NCBI GenBank assembly: GCA_036278255.1
Contig: DASULK010000080.1
Location: 1-64,000 of the forward strand
Length of the DNA: 64,000 bases
Direction of reading: 5' to 3'
Origin: DASULK01 sp036278255
GTDB taxonomy: Bacteria > Actinomycetota > Actinomycetes > Mycobacteriales > Micromonosporaceae
Part shown: one piece after another, positions 34,652 through 44,378 of the stretch
Numbering within the stretch: position 1 is the first letter of the stretch
Layout of the letters: the number at the start of each line of letters is the position of its first letter
Translations under genes and position numbers: made by a program
Notes under the pieces: generated by a model
Database searches by the model: none
Told to the model about the DNA's origin: nothing
What the model saw: the letters and a program-made list of their open reading frames with translations, nothing else

Positions 34652-36211
34652 GTGGAGAACCGTCCGATCAGTGATCTGCCCATGCCTGTCGAAGACCCGC
34701 ACTCCCGGCCCGTCCCGGAACGGACAATAGGGGTGGTGTCGTCCATCCCGCTCGGCCTGACCTTTGATGACGTGCTGTTGCAGCCGGCCGAGTCGGACGT
34801 GGTGCCGGGCCGAGTCAACACCATCACCCGACTGACCCGGAATGTGTCGCTTGCCATCCCGCTGGTCTCCAGCGCCATGGACACCGTCACCGAAGCCCGG
34901 ATGGCGATCGCGATGGCCCGCCAGGGGGGCATCGGTGTCCTCCACCGCAACCTGTCGGTCGAGGATCAGGCGTTGCAGGTCGATCTGGTCAAGCGCTCCG
35001 AAGCCGGCATGATCACCAATCCGGTGACCTGCCGCCCCGACGACACGTTGCGGGATGTTGACGCGCTCTGTGCGCGCTACCGCATCTCCGGTGCGCCGGT
35101 GGTGGATGACGAGGGCATCCTGGTGGGGATCGTCACCAACCGCGACATGCGCTTCGTCTCCGATACCGCCACCCCGGTCCGAGAGATCATGACCCGGATG
35201 CCCCTGGTCACCGCCCGTGTCGGCGTGACCAGGGCGGAGGCGCTCGAGTTGCTGCGTAAGCACAAGGTCGAGAAGCTGCCTCTGGTCGACGAAGGCAACC
35301 GGCTGCGCGGCCTCATCACCGTCAAGGACTTCACCAAGAGCGAGCAGTTCCCGCACGCGACCAAGGACGAGGCGGGCCGGCTGCGGGTCGCCGCCGCGGT
35401 CGGGGTGGGTGAGGACGCCTACAAGCGGGCCCAGACCCTCATCGACGCCGGCGTGGATGTCGTCATCGTGGATACCGCTCACGGCCACCAGCGTGCGGTG
35501 CTGGAGATGGTCGCTCGGCTGAAGAAGGATGCGACGATCGACATCGTCGGCGGCAACGTCGCAACCTACGCCGGCGCCAAGGCGCTGGTCGACGCCGGTG
35601 CGGACGCGGTCAAGGTCGGCGTCGGCCCCGGCGCGATCTGCACCACCCGGGTGGTCGCCGGGGTCGGGGTCCCGCAGATCACCGCAGTCATGGAGGCGTC
35701 CCGGGCCGCCCGGCCGGCGGGGGTGCCGGTGATCGGCGACGGCGGGATCCAGTACTCCGGCGACATCGCCAAGGCCCTGGTGGCCGGCGCCGACACGGCC
35801 ATGCTCGGTGGCCTGCTCGCCGGCTGCGCGGAGAGCCCGGGCGAGTTGCTGCTCATCAACGGCAAGCAGTTCAAGACCTACCGGGGGATGGGCTCGCTGG
35901 GCGCGATGCAGTCGCGGGGCCAGGCCCGCTCCTACTCCAAGGACCGCTACTTCCAACAGGACGTCCTCAACGAGGACAAGCTGGTGCCGGAGGGCGTCGA
36001 GGGTCAGGTCCCCTACCGCGGGCCGTTGTCCGTGGTGGCCCACCAGCTGATCGGCGGGTTGCGGGCTGCCATGGGGTACGTCGGCGCGGAGAGCATTCCC
36101 GAGCTGCAGCGCCGCGGTCAGCTCATCCGGATCACCGCGGCGGGGCTGAAGGAGAGCCACCCGCATGACATCCAAGTCACCGTTGAAGCCCCCAACTATT
36201 ACACCCGCTAG
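34652..36211 (+). CDS. guaB: inosine-5'-monophosphate dehydrogenase
   Basis: A 519-residue IMPDH that oxidises IMP to XMP, the committed step to GTP. I choose GTG 34652 (AGGGGAC seven bases upstream); ATG 34682 would be an alternative. The catalytic Cys loop is GVGPGAICTTRVVAGVGVPQ, the flap region includes GMGSLGAM and the CBS pair (about 115-235) is present (VTNRDMRFVS, LITVKDFTKS). It forms an operon with guaB3, 11 bases downstream. Confidence 0.96.
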   Translation: MENRPISDLPMPVEDPHSRPVPERTIGVVSSIPLGLTFDDVLLQPAESDVVPGRVNTITRLTRNVSLAIPLVSSAMDTVTEARMAIAMARQGGIGVLHRNLSVEDQALQVDLVKRSEAGMITNPVTCRPDDTLRDVDALCARYRISGAPVVDDEGILVGIVTNRDMRFVSDTATPVREIMTRMPLVTARVGVTRAEALELLRKHKVEKLPLVDEGNRLRGLITVKDFTKSEQFPHATKDEAGRLRVAAAVGVGEDAYKRAQTLIDAGVDVVIVDTAHGHQRAVLEMVARLKKDATIDIVGGNVATYAGAKALVDAGADAVKVGVGPGAICTTRVVAGVGVPQITAVMEASRAARPAGVPVIGDGGIQYSGDIAKALVAGADTAMLGGLLAGCAESPGELLLINGKQFKTYRGMGSLGAMQSRGQARSYSKDRYFQQDVLNEDKLVPEGVEGQVPYRGPLSVVAHQLIGGLRAAMGYVGAESIPELQRRGQLIRITAAGLKESHPHDIQVTVEAPNYYTR

Positions 36212-36222
36212 GAGCCGTTGAC

Positions 36223-37341
36223 GTGCGTGACGTGGTCGAGATCGGGTTGGGTAAGACCGCGCAGCGCGGCTACCACCTCGACGACATCGCGATTGTGCCG
36301 AGCCGCCGTACCCGTGATGTCGATGACGTGTCGACGACGTGGCAGCTCGATGCCTACCAGTTCCGTATCCCCTGCGTGGGGCACCCGTCCGACGCGACCA
36401 TGAGCCCGGCGTCAGTGCTGGCCCTGGGACAGCTCGGTGGCCTCGGCGTGCTCAACGTCGAGGGCCTCTGGACCCGGTACGAGGACCCGACCAAGATCCT
36501 GGAGGAGTTGTCCGGGCTGAAGGAGCCGGCGCAGACGACCCTGCGCCTGCAGGAGGTCTACGCAGAACCCATCCGTACCGAGCTGATCACCGAGCGGATC
36601 CGTCAGCTACGTGATGGTGGGGTGACGGTGGCCGTCCGGGTGTCGCCGCAGCACACGCTGGCGCTCGCCCCGGCGATCCTCGATGCGGGTGTCGACGTGC
36701 TGGTCATCCAGGGCACCATCGTCTCCGCTGAACACGTCTCCACCAGCGAGGAACCCCTCAACCTCAAGGAGTTCATCGCCGATCTCGACGTGCCGGTCGT
36801 CGTCGGTGGCTGCACCGACTACAAGACGGCGCTGCACCTGATGCGTACCGGGGCGGCCGGTGTGATCGTCGGGGTCGGCGCCGACGAATGGTCGACCACC
36901 GGCGACGTGCTGGGCATCCGGGTGCCGATGGCCACCGCGATCGCCGATGCCGCGGCCGCTCGCCGCGACTACCTCGACGAGACCGGCGGGCGGTACGTGC
37001 ACCTGATCGCCGACGGCAACCTGCGTACCTCCGGGGACATCGCCAAGGCGCTGGGGTGCGGTGCCGACGCGGTGATGCTCGGCCAACCGCTGTCCCGTTG
37101 CGACGAGGCGCCGGCGGGCGGCGCGTGGTGGCATTCGGCCGCCAGCCACCCCAAGCTGCCGCGCGGCAGGTTCGCGGCCGCCGGTGACCGGCTCGGCACG
37201 ATGGAGAAGCTGCTGTACGGACCGGCCGACGAGCCGGACGGGCGGCTCAACCTCTTCGGCGGTCTACGTCGGTCGATGGCCAAGTGTGGTTACCGCGACC
37301 TGAAGGAGTTCCAGCGGGTCAGCATCGTCCTCGACCGGTAG
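36223..37341 (+). CDS. guaB3: GuaB3 family IMP dehydrogenase-related protein
   Basis: A 372-residue GuaB3-type protein, an actinobacterial IMPDH-like barrel without CBS domains. It begins VEIGLGKTAQRGYHLDDIAIVPSRR. The segment VVVGGCTDYKTALHLMRTGAAGVIVGVG follows the phosphate-binding loop pattern but reads VGVGADEWSTT where true IMPDHs have the catalytic CTT loop; it therefore lacks the catalytic Cys at the usual place. Role unresolved (GMP reductase or regulatory). Located with guaB as in Mycobacterium. Confidence 0.92.
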   Translation: MRDVVEIGLGKTAQRGYHLDDIAIVPSRRTRDVDDVSTTWQLDAYQFRIPCVGHPSDATMSPASVLALGQLGGLGVLNVEGLWTRYEDPTKILEELSGLKEPAQTTLRLQEVYAEPIRTELITERIRQLRDGGVTVAVRVSPQHTLALAPAILDAGVDVLVIQGTIVSAEHVSTSEEPLNLKEFIADLDVPVVVGGCTDYKTALHLMRTGAAGVIVGVGADEWSTTGDVLGIRVPMATAIADAAAARRDYLDETGGRYVHLIADGNLRTSGDIAKALGCGADAVMLGQPLSRCDEAPAGGAWWHSAASHPKLPRGRFAAAGDRLGTMEKLLYGPADEPDGRLNLFGGLRRSMAKCGYRDLKEFQRVSIVLDR

Positions 37342-37361
37342 TCGATCTCATCGCGACGCGT

Positions 37362-37390
37362 CCACGGGCCGGCGGGTAGCCGGCCCGTGG
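37362..37390 (+). terminator. hairpin after guaB3
   Basis: CCACGGGCCGGC (37362-37373) pairs perfectly with GCCGGCCCGTGG (37379-37390), loop GGGTA. It probably ends the guaB-guaB3 operon before the M1 peptidase gene. Confidence 0.75.
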
Positions 37391-37423
37391 GCTCTGTGGG
37401 CAGAAGTGGGAAGGGGGCCGTCG

Positions 37424-38821
<1,398 letters not shown>

Positions 38822-38880
38822 TCCCGCCCGACTCCGCGATCGGATCCGTTGACCGGCACCGCCGGCGGTACGGTCCGGTG

Positions 38881-39246
38881 ATGATTCGTCCCCCCCCCCC
38901 GGATATCTGGTACGCGCAACTGCCGATGGTCTACGCCGCCGCCGGGGCCCTGGTCACGGACCCGGCGGGCCGGGTGCTGATGGTCAAGCCCAACTACCGG
39001 GACTATTGGATGATCCTAGGCGGCACGCTGGAGGCGGACGAGCCGCCGCATGCGGGCTGCGCCCGTGAGGTGGCCGAGGAGATCGATCTCGTCCTGCCGG
39101 TCGGCCGGCTTCGAACGTCGCCCACCGACTGCCGGCTGCGCTCGCAGCGCGGGCGAGCGCCAGCACGATCTATCTTCCGGACACGGTGTCGGCCGACGAT
39201 GGCTGAGGGTGGACTTCCGAATTTGCTACCCCCTCGAGGCTTGTAG
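38881..39246 (+). pseudogene. broken Nudix hydrolase gene with an 11-C tract at its start
   Basis: The first 75 codons are a good Nudix N-terminus: MIRPPPPDIWYAQLPMVYAAAG..., with box GGTLEADEPPHAGCAREV-AEEIDL (the usual Gly after EE-x is Asp). After VLPVGRL the reading frame no longer matches the family; fragments such as GERQHDLSS appear in another frame and the open frame ends at 39246, far short of a normal about 160-residue protein. The gene is thus truncated, likely where the lower-GC patch begins. The Pro run comes from 11 consecutive C at 38890-38900, a slippage-prone tract directly after codon 3. Confidence 0.7.
38890..38900 (+). repeat. homopolymeric C11 tract
   Basis: Eleven C in a row starting in codon 3-4 of the Nudix relic. 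The number sets the reading frame of everything after it, as in phase-variable genes; it is also a typical place for sequencing errors. Confidence 0.9.
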
Positions 39247-39282
39247 CAGGCCCGGATCCCGACATTCACGGCGAGGACAACA

Positions 39283-39726
39283 TCAGCTCTTGCGAATGCT
39301 TTCGGCCTGGTCAATGATCGCCACTTCCGCATCCCCGATGGAGCACTCATCCGGTATGTCGGGCTCCTTCTCGCCAAGTGGCGGAGCGGAGTAGCCGCCA
39401 CTGCCTGCGAATGATTCGCCAACGGTGATCGGACCGAGTCCGGGGACGTTCACCCCAACCTGGCCGTCAGTGAGAAGCGTGACACCCGATGGCCAAACAA
39501 GCATATGGACACGTCCGTCGTCGGATTCGACCGCCAGGCAGCGACCTTCCGTGAGTTTCAGCTGTCCTGCAATCTGCGCATCCCGCCCGCCATCCTTCGG
39601 CGCCGAGACAAGGGTGCGTACGCCGTCACTCTCCAACACTCGGCCCCCGTTGTCACTTGCGCAGCCGGACGCGAGGGCCACCGCGAGCAGCGTAAGGAGT
39701 AGGTTGAAAGATTTGTTGGGGTTCAT
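39283..39726 (-). CDS. small secreted lipoprotein, no known family
   Basis: A 147-residue protein starting MNPNKSFNLLLTLLAVALASGCASD: signal peptide with lipobox ASGC (Cys near 22). I use ATG 39726 because GAGGA lies upstream and a signal peptide follows directly. The mature part is about 125 residues, mostly beta-like, with VHMLVWPSGVTLLTDGQVGV and VGESFAGSGGYS; no domain recognised. Its start overlaps, by four bases, the stop of the restored frame of the upstream protease, suggesting coupling; it may be a protease partner or inhibitor. Base composition is AT-richer than the neighbours. Confidence 0.7.
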   Translation of the reverse strand: MNPNKSFNLLLTLLAVALASGCASDNGGRVLESDGVRTLVSAPKDGGRDAQIAGQLKLTEGRCLAVESDDGRVHMLVWPSGVTLLTDGQVGVNVPGLGPITVGESFAGSGGYSAPPLGEKEPDIPDECSIGDAEVAIIDQAESIRKS

Positions 39727-41035
39727 ATGTTGATCCTCAGCGAAACGCCGAGTCGTGTATGGGCTTGACTTATTGGTGTGAACATGTCTCGGTCGAACAA
39801 GTTGTCGGTTTTCCAGCCGCTGTGGATACCGTAAGCGGTATTGCCATAAAACCATGGCCCCCACTATCGCCGCCAGCTGCTTTGCGTCGATGGGTCATTG
39901 TGGGCCCACAGTAAATGCCTCGGCACTGGTTCGTCTTGTAAACCTCGTCGCAGGTCTGGCCGGATGTCTGTCCAAATTTGCAAACAGCCGCTCCAGGTCC
40001 TGCTGTGCCCGTTCCTGTGGCGGGTCGGGTGGCGCCGGTATTATAAAAGAATCTATTACTCACGTATTCGGAAGACCGATGCCACTGGACGTCGCCATAG
40101 GCGCCCTCGTGGGCACTGATGAAGGTCAGCACGGCGCGGCCATTATAAGTCTGGTAGTTGTCGCAATGCCCAGCTGTCGTAACACCGTGCTCGGACGGTG
40201 CGCTGTTCCTCCAGACCGTGAACCCTGCCGTGCAACCGCTAAGTGGGCCTCCGCCATCGACTACGTCAACCCCGCCTTCGAGGCTTTGGTTGACTTCGAT
40301 GGTTACTCGAATACTAGCTGGAGCGGTGATAATTGCCTTCTGTAAAGGCGTGTTTCCTCTGCCTATCGCGGCGATTCGGTCTCGCGTGCTAGATGCCGAC
40401 GCGCCGTACGGCGGTTTGACCGAAACTCTAATTTCGCCACTCTCTAAATCAGGATCAGTTGCTACGTCCGAGGCAACGGCAGTGTCTGCTAGCACCGCGT
40501 AGTGAATCTTTTTGGCAGCCTCAACCACTGCTGCCTCACTCCAGTTGACGCTGCGGACCTGAACTGGAACGGGAACCGAACCCAAGGCTATCGACAGATC
40601 ATCGGGTGCCGGACCATGGAATGAGACCCAAGCTTCATAGCCATCACCTGACCCTACGGCTGCGGTAGTGAACTTCGTCGGATAGGCGCTGCGTAACCGA
40701 TCGACCGCGTTGAAAAACTCTTGGCGCCATCCGTACCTACCAATCACCTCTTCCAGCTGTAACCCCCTTTCCGTCGCAATGACGGAAAGGTCCTGCAGCT
40801 CTGATGGCGTCGGTGTGACTGGAGCCGCCGCCGGCACGATGAACGTGTGGGGCTTCATGGCCGTCGCGGCGGGACGAGTAAAAGCCAGCTCTGCCCTAGT
40901 CAGTTCTCCGGAAGGGGCCGCGGCGGCGGATCCTGTTACGGGCGCACCGAGCGCCATGATCGCCGCAAGCAGGGAGGCCAGCTTCAACTTGCGCAGACGG
41001 CCAGGAGTTTTGGGGAGTAACGCTTGTTTCGGCAT
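39723..41035 (-). pseudogene. secreted serine protease (S1/streptogrisin-like) with a frameshift after GDSGG
   Basis: ATG 41035 starts a Tat/Sec-like signal peptide (to about residue 38), a propeptide of about 180 residues and a chymotrypsin-like domain. The His motif is TTAGHC, Asp probably in YGDVQWH, Ser in AGGDSGG. The uninterrupted frame ends at 39770 after GDSGG with an unrelated tail. Adding one G in the run of five G's after the Ser codon region restores GPWFYGNTAYGIHSGWKT...LGVSLRINI and a stop at 39723, which overlaps the next gene's ATG (ATGA). This shows an ancestral frame broken by a single-base deletion in a G-run, or a sequencing or slippage effect. The gene is AT-richer than neighbours (for example ATA and TTA-rich stretches), suggesting acquisition. 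Confidence 0.85.
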
Positions 41036-41297
41036 CACGGCTTTTCCTTTGCTCGTGGCCGGGTGGGGGTTGGGTGGTCCGCGTGTGGAGACCGATGATG
41101 TTGGACGATATCGCAGATCGTGACTATTTTCTAGCTTGCAGTAGCGATGCGGCGGAGAAGATCCATGTTGGACAGTGCGCAAACGACTGCACCTGGCCCA
41201 AGGTGATTGCAGGCCTTAGCCGCGCTGCCGGAAGCGGTCAGCATCACCGAATCGGTCGTTACCCGCCTGTGGTCTCGGTCGGGCAACCATCGCCGGA

Positions 41298-42491
41298 TCA
41301 GCTATCAGCAGCAGGGCGGCCTCGGTCGGGAGTCCGAGATTCCTGTGTCAGCGGTGGTGGATCGGGGACGACCAGGTCGGGGTGGGCGGCGAGGAAGGTG
41401 TCGGCGCGACCGGCCCGGAGCTCGGCGATGAATTTCCGCCCCACCTCGTTCAGCTCCTCGCCGCGGTAGCTGTTGCCGGTGCCGACCCCGTAGCCGGGGA
41501 GGCTGACCAGGGTGATCGCCTCGGGCCGTAGTCCGCTGAGGGCGAACGCGAAGTCGATCACCGACTGGTCGCCTCCGTCGAAGGTGAGTGTCTTACCCAG
41601 CGTCTGCAGCACCGCGCCGAGCCGGGCCGGGTCCCGGACCAGCTCCTGGTCGAGGAGTTTGCCCACGATCGCTTTGATCAACTGCTGGTGGTGGCGTTCC
41701 CGGGCGTAGGTGCCGCCGGTGATGTAGCGCTGCCGGGCGTAGTCGACCGCTTGCCAGCCGGTGAGGTGGTGCATCCCCTTCTCGTACACCATCTGCGGGC
41801 CGACGTAGCCGCCGTGCCCCGGCGCGCGGTGCTTGCCGTTCGGCTGCCGGTGCCGGGAGACGACCCGCTGATCGATGTAGAGGTCGACGCCGCCGAGCGC
41901 ATCGACCAGCCGCTGGAGGCCCTGGAAGGTGACCACGGCCGCGGCGTCGAACTGACGGATCTTGGTGTAGCTGCTGACCGTGGTGGCGAGCAGTTCGAGG
42001 CCCTGGGCGGTGTCGGGGGAGTTCGGCTTGCCGGGAACCCGGCTGCCGTAACTCATCGCGTGCGTCAGTTTCGTCCGCTGCCCGGAGAACTGCGCCTTCG
42101 GGAAGGCCGGGATCTCCACGATCAGGTCGCGGGGCAGGGAGAAGAGGTACGCCCGGTCCAGCGCCTCGGGGATGTGCATGATCATCACGGCGTCGGCGTG
42201 CGGCTGCCAGCTCGGCACACTGATCCGGGTGTCGATACCGACCAGCAGGATGTTGAGGGGGCCGGTGATATCAGCGCCCGGCTCGGGCAACGGGCTGGGG
42301 GTGGGGCTGGCGGAGGGGGATGGTGTCGGGGCGCCGGACGGCTCGGCGACGGTGGAGCCCTGGCGTGGGCGCAGTGCCGCATAGGCGACGCCGGCGAGCA
42401 GCGCCACCACGGCCGCGGCGGCCACACCCCGGAGAAGCCAGCGATGCCGCGCCGGGCGGCCCGGCATCTCTTCCTGCCCTGCTTCACTCAC
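41298..42491 (-). CDS. LytR-CpsA-Psr (LCP) family cell-wall glycopolymer ligase
   Basis: A 397-residue LCP protein. One transmembrane helix (about 20-39), a Pro/Ser/Thr linker, then the LCP domain (about 80-290): NILLVGIDTR, DAVMIMHI, LFSLPRDLIVEIP (the Arg of SxPRD binds the phosphate), LVDALGGVDLYID and YARQRYITGG. LCP enzymes attach teichoic acids, arabinogalactan or other glycopolymers to peptidoglycan at the outer face. GC content is again high, so the AT-richer patch ends before it. Confidence 0.9.
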   Translation of the reverse strand: MSEAGQEEMPGRPARHRWLLRGVAAAAVVALLAGVAYAALRPRQGSTVAEPSGAPTPSPSASPTPSPLPEPGADITGPLNILLVGIDTRISVPSWQPHADAVMIMHIPEALDRAYLFSLPRDLIVEIPAFPKAQFSGQRTKLTHAMSYGSRVPGKPNSPDTAQGLELLATTVSSYTKIRQFDAAAVVTFQGLQRLVDALGGVDLYIDQRVVSRHRQPNGKHRAPGHGGYVGPQMVYEKGMHHLTGWQAVDYARQRYITGGTYARERHHQQLIKAIVGKLLDQELVRDPARLGAVLQTLGKTLTFDGGDQSVIDFAFALSGLRPEAITLVSLPGYGVGTGNSYRGEELNEVGRKFIAELRAGRADTFLAAHPDLVVPDPPPLTQESRTPDRGRPAADS

Positions 42492-42615
42492 CGACCGAAT
42501 CCTCCCGCTCCAAGGTTGAAACGCCGGTTCCGGCCGGTTGGTTGCGTACGGAAATCGGCGATGGTGAAAATGTGGCCGTAGCGTACGGGCTTACCGGCCA
42601 GTAATGATGGTTGCC

Positions 42616-44304
42616 ATGCGGTACGACGTCGTGGTCATCGGTTCCGGCTTCGGTGGGAGCGTGGCAGCGCTCCGTCTGGCCGAGAAGGGCTACTCGGTCG
42701 CCGTGCTGGAGGCGGGGCGCCGCTTCGCCGACGACGAATTCCCGCAGACCTCGTGGCGGGTGCGGCGGTTCCTGTGGGCACCGCGACTCGGCTGTTATGG
42801 CATCCAGCGGATCACCCTGCTGCGCTCGACGGGTCGTCGGGCGGGGGGAGCGGGGGCGGGGGTGCTGGTGCTCTCCGGGGCGGGGGTGGGCGGCGGATCC
42901 CTCGTCTACGCCAACACCCTCTACGAACCGCTGCCCGACTTCTACACTGATCCACAGTGGCGGGACATCGCGGACTGGCGGGCCGAACTGGCGCTCTACT
43001 ACGAGCAGGCCAAACGGATGCTCGGTGTGACGACGTACCCGATTGAGACGGCCGCGGACCGGGCGATGCGCGCGGTGGCCGAGCGGATGGGGGCCGGGAA
43101 CACCTTCCGTCCCACCCCGGTCGGAGTCTATATCGGACGGCCGGGGGAGGCGGTGCCCGACCCCTACTTCGGTGGTGCGGGGCCCGACCGCACCGGCTGC
43201 ACCCACTGCGGCGCCTGCATGACCGGCTGCCGGGTGGGAGCCAAGAACACCCTGGTCAAGAACTACCTGTGGCTGGCGGAACGGCTCGGGGTGCAGGTGT
43301 CCGCGCTGACCATGGTGACCGCGGTACGGCCATCCGGGGAGGGGTACGAGATCGACACCGTCCGTACCGGCGCCTGGCTCGGCCGGCGGCGTACCTTCCA
43401 GGCCGACCAGGTGATCTTCGCGGCCGGGGCGCTGGGCACCCAGCGCCTGCTGCACCGGATGAAGGCCGCCGGGCACCTGCCCGCCCTGTCACCCCGGCTC
43501 GGCGCCCTGACCCGGACCAATTCCGAGGCGATCCTCGGCGCGGCGGTGCCGGGCCGGGCCGCTCGACGCCGCGGTGTCGACTTCACCCGTGGGGTAGCGA
43601 TCACCAGCTCCTTCCACCCCGATCCGCAGACCCATATCGAGCCCGTGCGGTACGGGCGGGGCTCCAACCTTATGGGGCTGCTGCAGACCGCGCTGGTCGA
43701 CGGCGGGCCGTGGCGGTTCTGGCGGTTGCTTGCCACGCTGGCCCGGCGCCCGCTGACCCAGCTGCGGGCGCTGTCGGTGCGGGACTGGTCCCGCCGCACG
43801 GTCATCGCCCTGGTGATGCAGTCAGCCGACAACTCGCTGACCACCCTCTACCGGCGCGGCTGGACGGGGCGGCGTCGGCTGGCCACCATCCAGGGGCATG
43901 GCGCTCCCAACCCCACCTGGATCCCGGTCGGTAACGCGGCGGTGCGGCTGCTCGCCGATGAGATCGACGCCGTCCCCGGTGGTTCAATCACCGAACCGTT
44001 CAACATCCCGATGACCGCGCACCTGCTTGGCGGGGCGGCGATCGGGGCGACACCCGCCGACGGGGTGGTCGACGCATACCACCGGGTCTTCGGCCATCCC
44101 GGCCTGCACGTGGTCGACGGGGCCGCGGTCTCCGCCAACCTGGGGGTCAACCCGTCGCTGACCATCACCGCGCAGGCGGAGCGGGCGATGTCGTTCTGGC
44201 CCAACCGCGGCGAGGACGACCCGCGTCCGCCGCTCGGCTCGCCGTACCTGCGCATCGATGCGGTGCCGCCGCGCCAACCGGCCGTGCCAGCCGCCTCGGC
44301 ATGA
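42616..44304 (+). CDS. GMC/cholesterol-oxidase-like FAD oxidoreductase (ChoD-like)
   Basis: A 562-residue FAD enzyme. The Rossmann motif GSGFGGSVAALRLAEKG begins the protein and the GMC core GAGVGGGSLVYANTLYEPLPDFY follows; the C-terminus has LGVNPSLTITAQAER with the FAD-anchoring Asn-Pro. A cysteine cluster CTHCGACMTGC at C195, C198, C201 and C205 resembles a 4Fe-4S ligand set. In M. tuberculosis ChoD (Rv3409c) lies next to guaB3; here the same block occurs about 5 kb away. Sterol oxidation is a family guess. ATGs at 42604 and 42607 are alternative starts; 42616 gives the standard N-terminus MRYDVVVIG. Confidence 0.82.
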   Translation: MRYDVVVIGSGFGGSVAALRLAEKGYSVAVLEAGRRFADDEFPQTSWRVRRFLWAPRLGCYGIQRITLLRSTGRRAGGAGAGVLVLSGAGVGGGSLVYANTLYEPLPDFYTDPQWRDIADWRAELALYYEQAKRMLGVTTYPIETAADRAMRAVAERMGAGNTFRPTPVGVYIGRPGEAVPDPYFGGAGPDRTGCTHCGACMTGCRVGAKNTLVKNYLWLAERLGVQVSALTMVTAVRPSGEGYEIDTVRTGAWLGRRRTFQADQVIFAAGALGTQRLLHRMKAAGHLPALSPRLGALTRTNSEAILGAAVPGRAARRRGVDFTRGVAITSSFHPDPQTHIEPVRYGRGSNLMGLLQTALVDGGPWRFWRLLATLARRPLTQLRALSVRDWSRRTVIALVMQSADNSLTTLYRRGWTGRRRLATIQGHGAPNPTWIPVGNAAVRLLADEIDAVPGGSITEPFNIPMTAHLLGGAAIGATPADGVVDAYHRVFGHPGLHVVDGAAVSANLGVNPSLTITAQAERAMSFWPNRGEDDPRPPLGSPYLRIDAVPPRQPAVPAASA

Positions 44305-44378
44305 AGAAGAGCCGGGGGCCTCACCCGTCAGGTCGGCCCCGATCGGCCCGGTGTTTGCGGTGAGTAGGCTTTATCGGC

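Noticed and set aside
36223..37341. Defective second IMP dehydrogenase (broken gene)
   Set aside because: GuaB3-type proteins always lack CBS domains and the standard Cys loop; the length is normal, so it is a family member and not a relic.
39854..40345. Plus-strand frames in the AT-richer patch
   Set aside because: They run across the protease gene in the opposite sense, have no good start or family, and are explained by the protease frame.
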